A stretch of 40,214 bases of DNA from Spirosoma fluviale (GTDB taxonomy: Bacteria; Bacteroidota; Bacteroidia; Cytophagales; Spirosomataceae): positions 1 through 40,214 of the forward strand of contig CAMCXW010000019.1 of assembly GCA_945883625.1 (NCBI GenBank), read 5' to 3'. How positions within the stretch are numbered: the stretch's first letter is position 1; every line of letters begins with the position of its first letter. The notes below the pieces were generated by a model. The model ran no database searches. It saw nothing but the letters and a program-made list of their open reading frames with translations, and was not told the origin of the DNA. Shown piece after piece: positions 34,648-40,214 of the stretch. Made by a program: the position numbers and the translations under genes.

Positions 34648-35586
34648 TTGGAAAAGCACGCAAAAATATATGTAGCTGGGCACCGCGGGATGGTCGGTTC
34701 TGCCATCGTTCGGTCACTTGAAAAAAGAGGATATCAAAACCTTATTTTAAAGACTTCGGCGGAACTAGATTTGAGGAACCAACAAGCCGTTGCGGACTTT
34801 TTTGCAAGCGAAAAACCAGCGTATGTTTTTTTAGCAGCGGCCAAAGTGGGGGGGATTGTAGCAAATAATACGTATCGCGCCGACTTCCTCTATGAAAATT
34901 TGGCTATTCAAAATAATGTCATTCATGCCGCTTATGTGAATCAGGTAACTAAATTAATGTTTCTTGGATCTTCGTGCATCTACCCCAAATTAGCCCCTCA
35001 ACCACTTAAAGAATCTTATTTATTGACAGGACTCTTAGAGCCGACCAATGAACCTTATGCGATTGCCAAAATTGCAGGCATTAAGATGTGCGAAGCTTAC
35101 CGTGCCCAATATGGTTGTAATTTTATTTCAGTGATGCCCACCAATTTATATGGCCCGAATGATAATTATGATTTGCAAAATTCACATGTTTTGCCGGCAA
35201 TGATTCGAAAGTTTCACGAAGCTAAAGAACGTGGTGATCAGTCGATGGAATTATGGGGTACGGGGGCTCCAATGCGTGAATTTTTGTATGCAGACGATTT
35301 AGCCGAGGCATGTTTGTTTCTTATGGAAATATACAATGACGCCGAATTAGTTAACATTGGTACCGGAGTTGATGTGACGATTAAGGAGTTGGCAGAAACA
35401 GTCCAACGGATCGTTGGCTTTGCCGGAACGGTCAAATGGGACACCACACGTCCTGACGGCACACCTCGTAAGCTGATGGATGTGAATAAGTTACACGGTT
35501 TAGGGTGGAAACATCATATTGAGCTTGTTGATGGTATTAAATTAGCCTATCAAGATTTTTTGGCGAATGTTACGATTCGCAAATAA
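34648..35586 (+). CDS. fcl: GDP-L-fucose synthase
   Basis: A 312-residue SDR epimerase/reductase. The NADP-binding GHRGMVGSA is at 11-19, and the catalytic S108 (GSSCIYP), Y137 and K141 ([10 protein letters not shown]) are present. It converts GDP-4-keto-6-deoxymannose to GDP-L-fucose for surface glycans. The partner dehydratase Gmd is not in the window. The start is TTG: an in-frame stop at 34633-34635 precedes it and no ATG lies between. The stop and the next ATG share one base (TAATG). Confidence 0.95.
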   Translation: MEKHAKIYVAGHRGMVGSAIVRSLEKRGYQNLILKTSAELDLRNQQAVADFFASEKPAYVFLAAAKVGGIVANNTYRADFLYENLAIQNNVIHAAYVNQVTKLMFLGSSCIYPKLAPQPLKESYLLTGLLEPTNEPYAIAKIAGIKMCEAYRAQYGCNFISVMPTNLYGPNDNYDLQNSHVLPAMIRKFHEAKERGDQSMELWGTGAPMREFLYADDLAEACLFLMEIYNDAELVNIGTGVDVTIKELAETVQRIVGFAGTVKWDTTRPDGTPRKLMDVNKLHGLGWKHHIELVDGIKLAYQDFLANVTIRK

Positions 35587-36326
35587 TGGAAAAAGAGCTG
35601 GAGTGGTTTAGTGCCTGGTTTGATTCGCCCTATTACCACATTTTGTATGCGGAGCGTGACGAAGCGGAAGCAGCCATGTTTATTCAATCGTTGCAAATAC
35701 ATTTGCAAATTCAAGTAGGTGCCCACGTGCTAGATGCTGCCTGCGGAAAAGGACGCCATGCCAAAACGCTCGAACAATTGGGCCTTCAGGTAGATGCGTT
35801 CGATTTGTCCCCCATAAATATTCAAGAGGCGAATGAATTAGCTTCTGAGAATCTAACGTTTTTTGTGCACGATATTCGCGTGCCTGTGCCCAAGCGCCTC
35901 AGCTATGATGTGGTTTTTAATTTCTTTACAAGCTTTGGTTATTTTGATGAAAAATCGGATAATTTATTGGCTTTTCACGCCTTTGCAGATGCATTAAAGT
36001 CAGGAGGAATTTTAGTTATGGACTTTTTCAACCCAACGTATGTGTTAGCTAATTTGGTGCGCGAGGAAGAGGTGCAGCATGGCGGAATTACGTTTTCAAT
36101 TAAACGCTGGGAGTCAAATAGTTATTTATATAAATCGATTAAGTTCTCAGACGAGGGTAGGGATTTTCAGTTTGAGGAAAAAGTTGAATTGATTCCGAAA
36201 CAGGACTTTTTCACGTATGCTGCCAAGTCCGGGCTAATTTTAGTAGATTTAATGGGAGATTATTCCCTTGCGCCATTCGATGAAAATACCTCTCCTCGAA
36301 TGGTTTTCATTTGGGTGAAAAAATAA
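35586..36326 (+). CDS. Class I SAM-dependent methyltransferase
   Basis: A 246-residue methyltransferase. Motif I VLDAACGKGRHAKTL lies at about 44-58, followed by VDAFDLS (acidic ribose-binding loop) and a motif IV region VVFNFFTSFGYF. The fold is that of small-molecule Methyltransf_11/25 enzymes; the substrate is not shown by sequence. One-base overlap with fcl suggests translational coupling. Methylation of a fucose-containing glycan precursor is a possible but untested reading. Confidence 0.85.
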   Translation: MEKELEWFSAWFDSPYYHILYAERDEAEAAMFIQSLQIHLQIQVGAHVLDAACGKGRHAKTLEQLGLQVDAFDLSPINIQEANELASENLTFFVHDIRVPVPKRLSYDVVFNFFTSFGYFDEKSDNLLAFHAFADALKSGGILVMDFFNPTYVLANLVREEEVQHGGITFSIKRWESNSYLYKSIKFSDEGRDFQFEEKVELIPKQDFFTYAAKSGLILVDLMGDYSLAPFDENTSPRMVFIWVKK

Positions 36327-36331
36327 ATGCT

Positions 36332-37318
36332 ATGGAAACTTTTCAAGCACTTTGGACTTCAGAAATGGCTGATGGAAAATTCGAAACATCAGTGCACACT
36401 TTGCCATTTAGTACTTTAGGTGAACAAGATGTACTTATTCGAGTAAGCTATTCATCCCTAAACTATAAAGATGCGCTGTCGGCGAGTGGCCACCGCGGCA
36501 TAACACGTGATTTTCCACATATTCCAGGGATCGATGCCGCAGGAACGGTGGTCTCAGATAAGCGTGGAATTTTTCGCGCCGGGGATCACGTTTTGGTAAC
36601 AGGTTTTGACCAAGGAATGAATAGTCATGGTGGGCTATCTGAATTTGTTGCTGTACCGGGGGATTGGGTAATTGCAATGCCCGAAGGTCTCAATGCGCGC
36701 TCTGCGATGCAAATTGGAACCGCGGGACTTACGGCTGGTTTGGCAGTCCAAGCTTTAGTAGGCAACGGTCTTAGGCCTGAATCCGGAGAAATTTTAGTGA
36801 CTGGAGCTTCAGGTGGTGTAGGGATGATTGCTGTCAAGTTATTAACGCACTTGCATTTTAATGTAGTCGCCATGTGTGGCAAACCTGAATTGGATGATAC
36901 TTTATTGGGTTTGGGGGCGAAGCGGATTGTGCGCCGACAAGATTTTTTGTCCGAGAAACCAAGGGCATTATATCCCATGCAATTTGCCGGAGCGATTGAT
37001 GTGCTCGGCGGAGAGGTACTCGTAAAATTATTGAAAAGTTTACAATACGATGGTGTTATCGCTGCTTGCGGAATGGCGGCAGGCATTGATTTGCCTTTGC
37101 AAGTTTATCCATTTATTCTTCGTGGAGCGCGTTTAATTGGCATATATTCGGCAGATACCCCTTTAGCTCGGAAGCAAGAAATATGGCAATTATTGGCAAA
37201 AGACTGGTCGATTGCATTGGATGATTTCACGACTGAAATTTCACTTTCCGAAGCACCTCAAATCCTTAATGAGCTCTTAGCTGGTCGCTCATCCGGGCGT
37301 TACCTAGTTAAAATTTAA
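36332..37318 (+). CDS. YhdH/YhfP-family zinc-independent quinone oxidoreductase (acrylyl-CoA reductase-like)
   Basis: A 328-residue medium-chain dehydrogenase/reductase. The GroES-like domain (1-120) has YSSLNYKDALSASGHRG and FPHIPGIDAAGTVV. The nucleotide-binding domain has VTGASGGVGMIAVKLL, and the protein ends in the family-typical GRYLVKI. The cysteines of zinc-dependent alcohol dehydrogenases are absent. E. coli YhdH (AcuI) reduces acryloyl-CoA with NADPH. The frame reaches back to a TTG at 36311, inside the methyltransferase gene, but the ATG at 36332, 5 bases after its stop, is preferred. The 3' end overlaps the convergent subtilase gene by 11 bases. Confidence 0.88.
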   Translation: METFQALWTSEMADGKFETSVHTLPFSTLGEQDVLIRVSYSSLNYKDALSASGHRGITRDFPHIPGIDAAGTVVSDKRGIFRAGDHVLVTGFDQGMNSHGGLSEFVAVPGDWVIAMPEGLNARSAMQIGTAGLTAGLAVQALVGNGLRPESGEILVTGASGGVGMIAVKLLTHLHFNVVAMCGKPELDDTLLGLGAKRIVRRQDFLSEKPRALYPMQFAGAIDVLGGEVLVKLLKSLQYDGVIAACGMAAGIDLPLQVYPFILRGARLIGIYSADTPLARKQEIWQLLAKDWSIALDDFTTEISLSEAPQILNELLAGRSSGRYLVKI

Positions 37319-40214
37319 TGAATTTGATGGGTTTTTGGCCGGGCACACCGATGAATTGGATGAAATAGGCCCCAGCAGGTATGCTACGAAGATCAATAAA
37401 TTCATTGTTCAAAGGCTTTTCCAGCCATCGTTTTCCGGTTAAATCCACTATTTCGATGCGCGCGCTTACTGTTTTCCAACGCGTTGGTATGCCCATTTGT
37501 ATTCCACCTTGTGTTGGATTCGGATAGGCCGTAATTTGAGTGAATGGATTTTCTGACTCTTGACCCAAAATACTAACAAAAATCTTATCTGATAAGGCCA
37601 AGCATTTATTGATATCAACTAACTGAATTTGATAGGCTCCAGATTGGGTTGGTAAAAATTTCGCTTCGGTAGCTCCTGTGATTTTTTTATCATCTAGTAG
37701 CCATTGCATATTCGTTCCTGCCGTTGTCGAATTCAGGTAGCCATCCGCATAGGATACAAGCGGCGATACGGGGTTTGTGACATTCAGGGTGAATGAATTT
37801 GAAAGTGTCGGGCAAACACCCCCAAAGCTAGCTGAAACTTGGTAGATCCCATTTTTTGATGCCGTGATATTCGGTCCCGTTTGACCTGTTGGTACTCCAT
37901 TGAATTGCCAACTTAAATCTGCGGTATCTTTTGTGACTGCGCTAAGCGTTTCACTTGTCCCACTACAGATTGTTTTCGTTCCGACTTTATCTAAGCTGAT
38001 GACCGGGAATTTCAGTTGGCTTAGGGGCACATTTACCCGAGGACTTGGGCAACCTAATGAGCTAAATTTCATGTCATATAGGTAATAAAAACCCGATGTG
38101 ATGGGTGCTCCATTGAATAAAGCACCTGTCATGGATAGGACAAATGGGATTGAGTAAGGGTAACCTAAGTTGATGGGGGCATTAATTGTATCATTCAAGG
38201 AGCGGTTACTTCGGAAAATACTTGCTCCATTGCTGCAATTTTGCGAAATCATGTAATTGCCAGCTTTCGGGAATGGGAGGTTAAGTTCGACAATTTGGCC
38301 GGGATCATTTTTGTCATCAATTAACTGGCTGTTTATTCTAGTGGAATTACGTTGTGTCCGAGTAGCAACGAGGTCTTTAGCGATGGAATAAATTAATTCG
38401 CCAGTATCCTTATTTAATACAGAAAATGTGATGGTACCTGAGGTGCCCACATATACACGTGCCGTTGTTAAAATTACCGGGGTTTTAATTTCAAAGATTG
38501 GAGTTGGGCCAAAATTTTCAAAGTAGCTCCCTGAACCAAATGCCGATTTGGTCGTTGGCCCAAAATCACCTTTAAAATCCCCCGTTGCCACAAAATAGGT
38601 TTGCCCGGGAGTGGCGGAAACTTTTAACCCTGCGCCTATTAGTGTGTTATTTACATACCAAAGTGGATTGCCGCTATTTGCACTTAATGTTAAGTTGTTT
38701 GCTCCTAGGCAACTAATTCCAGTTGCGGTAGGGGCAATTGGGCTTTCCGTTTGATATTGAATGGAGACCTCATTATTCCCGGCAAATTGATCATTGGGAA
38801 GGTTCGATTGAAGGACAAATTGGTAATTTTTCCCTGGCTGCAATGAAATTGGTCCAGTGACTGAAACTAATGTTTCTTTTCCTGAAGCGAGGTTGGGAAC
38901 CGTGCCGGTCATTTGGCCTATTTCTACTTGATTTAAAAGCACACGTACACGTAAGGGAATTTGTGACTGCGCTTTGCTACCTACATTTTTTATTTTCGCT
39001 TGTAGGGTAGTTGACCCTGTTGTCGCACAGTTAAATCCGGTCGTGCTATTCAGTGAAATGGCTGCGATATCTTTTGAGGCTTGGGTGATTTCCAGTAAAA
39101 ACTCGTTCGTTTCACCGGCAGCATAGTTGCCGCAGGTACTCGGACGTCCATTCGTGCTCGAAATGAGTCGCATGCGGTAAAAATTACCGGCGGTTGCCAA
39201 CGACGAAATGCTGAGGCTTTCGCGATAAGTTAGGTTAGCTTGGAAGGATTTAATGGTTTCTTCCGCATCGTCAAAGTCCCCATCTTGATTCCAGTCAGCT
39301 AGTAGGATTACTTCTTTTGATTGTGCTGTTGCGAAATCAAATTGACAATCCAGTTGTGACCCTTGTTCCGTTTGAATTCTTTTTTGGGTAAAATCCACTG
39401 TTCCCGCCTCACTAAATTCTATGGCCCCAAATTTAGTTTTAGCTATGTTGTTATTGTTGGTTGTGGGCGTAGAGACACAATACCCTGTTCCTCCGATGCC
39501 CGACATGATCAAACTAAAATCTTGTTTGGTAACATTCTCAACGGCTTTTAAAACGCCTTTGTGGGAAAGGGTTAAGGTATATGTTTGGCCTGGGATGGCA
39601 CCGTTTACGCGGATTTTCTCCACGTTATCGCGGAAGTTATTTCCTGTGGTAGCGGGATTTCCTGGATTTTCTGGGTCTAAAATGTAGGGGAGAGAAATTC
39701 CTTTCGGACTTTGAATTTGGATGTCTAAATCATTGACAAGCCTAGGGCTACGATTGTTCAGATTTTCGGGTGTTATTGAAAGTACATTTGCCTCAGGGTC
39801 AGTCCATGAAAGGGTTACCTCGAGATCCCCTTTACCGGAAGCGATGAGCGGAAAGGTTTGTTTTGTTCCGCTGGCCAAAGTCCCCTCAGTAATGCGGTAT
39901 GCACCATTTTTGTTTTGGATGGCCATGGCAGCTTTTTCAGCATTAATCAAACCCCAACCGCTTTTATAATCTGGGCCCACATTTTCGATGTCCAACGCGG
40001 TATGTATCGCTAGCCCTTTTAGTGTTGCGGCACGCATGAATACCCCTTTATTTAGACGATTGTATAATTGTTGTAATAAAAAGAGTGATCCGGCAACTTG
40101 TGGAGATGCCATGGAGGTTCCAGTCAATGAGGCATATGAAGAATTACCTGTATTTGTTGTGGATAAAACATCGGTCCCTATGCCTACAACGTCTGGTTTA
40201 ATTCGTCCGTCGTC
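37308..40214 (-). CDS. Subtilisin-like (S8) secreted protease with GEVED domain and T9SS sorting tail (partial)
   Basis: The frame is open to the window edge; 968 residues are visible and the N-terminal catalytic Asp and His lie outside. The visible part starts DDGRIKPDVVGIGTDVLS and the catalytic serine is residue 34 in SLTGTSMASP. A beta-sandwich domain (about 105-240) follows, as in Kp43-type proteases. A GEVED-type domain (about 245-380) contains an acidic DWNQDGDFDDAEE loop. Ig-like modules come next. The last 80 residues (AYPNPTQGG...KFIKF) match the T9SS type A sorting domain, which directs export through the outer membrane and is then removed. It is a cell-surface or secreted protease, fitting a gliding, polymer-degrading lifestyle. 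Confidence 0.92.
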   Translation of the reverse strand, partial: DDGRIKPDVVGIGTDVLSTTNTGNSSYASLTGTSMASPQVAGSLFLLQQLYNRLNKGVFMRAATLKGLAIHTALDIENVGPDYKSGWGLINAEKAAMAIQNKNGAYRITEGTLASGTKQTFPLIASGKGDLEVTLSWTDPEANVLSITPENLNNRSPRLVNDLDIQIQSPKGISLPYILDPENPGNPATTGNNFRDNVEKIRVNGAIPGQTYTLTLSHKGVLKAVENVTKQDFSLIMSGIGGTGYCVSTPTTNNNNIAKTKFGAIEFSEAGTVDFTQKRIQTEQGSQLDCQFDFATAQSKEVILLADWNQDGDFDDAEETIKSFQANLTYRESLSISSLATAGNFYRMRLISSTNGRPSTCGNYAAGETNEFLLEITQASKDIAAISLNSTTGFNCATTGSTTLQAKIKNVGSKAQSQIPLRVRVLLNQVEIGQMTGTVPNLASGKETLVSVTGPISLQPGKNYQFVLQSNLPNDQFAGNNEVSIQYQTESPIAPTATGISCLGANNLTLSANSGNPLWYVNNTLIGAGLKVSATPGQTYFVATGDFKGDFGPTTKSAFGSGSYFENFGPTPIFEIKTPVILTTARVYVGTSGTITFSVLNKDTGELIYSIAKDLVATRTQRNSTRINSQLIDDKNDPGQIVELNLPFPKAGNYMISQNCSNGASIFRSNRSLNDTINAPINLGYPYSIPFVLSMTGALFNGAPITSGFYYLYDMKFSSLGCPSPRVNVPLSQLKFPVISLDKVGTKTICSGTSETLSAVTKDTADLSWQFNGVPTGQTGPNITASKNGIYQVSASFGGVCPTLSNSFTLNVTNPVSPLVSYADGYLNSTTAGTNMQWLLDDKKITGATEAKFLPTQSGAYQIQLVDINKCLALSDKIFVSILGQESENPFTQITAYPNPTQGGIQMGIPTRWKTVSARIEIVDLTGKRWLEKPLNNEFIDLRSIPAGAYFIQFIGVPGQKPIKFIKF

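Noticed and set aside
1-40214. tRNA, rRNA, CRISPR array, insertion sequence or attachment site
   Set aside because: The gaps between genes are all under 130 bases; I saw no cloverleaf, regular spaced repeats, transposase or flanking direct repeats in them.

Overview
The window looks like chromosomal DNA of a Bacteroidota bacterium, most likely from the Cytophagales. Seen directly: a gliding-motility lipoprotein (GldH), a secreted subtilase with a C-terminal type IX secretion (T9SS) sorting domain, a DUF4293 membrane protein, a Bacteroidota-type LptD, a CrtD-type carotenoid desaturase, AT-rich leaders, and several TAnnTTTG boxes (the Bacteroidota -7 promoter element) upstream of genes. I see no phage, transposon, CRISPR, rRNA or tRNA. 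Coding density is very high and no gap exceeds 300 bases.

Layout. 1-2050: tail of an unknown upstream gene, then a membrane-bound UDP-sugar 4,6-dehydratase. 2040-6101: a sphingomyelin-synthase-like PAP2 protein, a lipoprotein MsrA, and LptD. 6193-11821 (+): periplasmic N-acetylmuramoyl-alanine amidase, MCE/MlaD protein, PrmA, SNF2 helicase. 11818-13908: a divergent DtxR/MntR-type regulator and an Nramp metal transporter, with three stacked inverted repeats between them. 13882-26136 (-): a nine-gene co-directional run, recQ-purD-ricT-gldH-lrp, a 75-base gap, then RND adaptor, GT9 glycosyltransferase, RND pump and ribD. 26224-31033: kdsD, DUF4293, crtD, aspS, ending in a strong terminator. 31084-34523 (-): two small secreted proteins of unknown function upstream of a SulP anion transporter and a beta-carbonic anhydrase. 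34648-37318 (+): GDP-L-fucose synthase, a methyltransferase and a YhdH-type oxidoreductase. 37308-40214 (-): a subtilase cut by the window edge.

How the genes fit together. Much of the content serves the envelope: sugar-nucleotide synthesis (dehydratase, fucose synthase), Kdo precursor (KdsD), a GT9 heptosyltransferase-like enzyme, LptD for LPS export, MCE lipid transport, peptidoglycan amidase, RND efflux. A second theme is ion and inorganic-carbon handling (Mn/Fe regulator with Nramp; SulP with carbonic anhydrase). The rest is housekeeping (RecQ, PurD, AspS, RibD, PrmA).

I found no clear new defence or mobile system. The items most worth a second look are the regulator/transporter operator, the almost uniform overlap of convergent gene ends without terminators, the RG-rich tail on RicT, the two unknown secreted genes ahead of SulP-carbonic anhydrase, and the sphingomyelin-synthase-like PAP2 protein.
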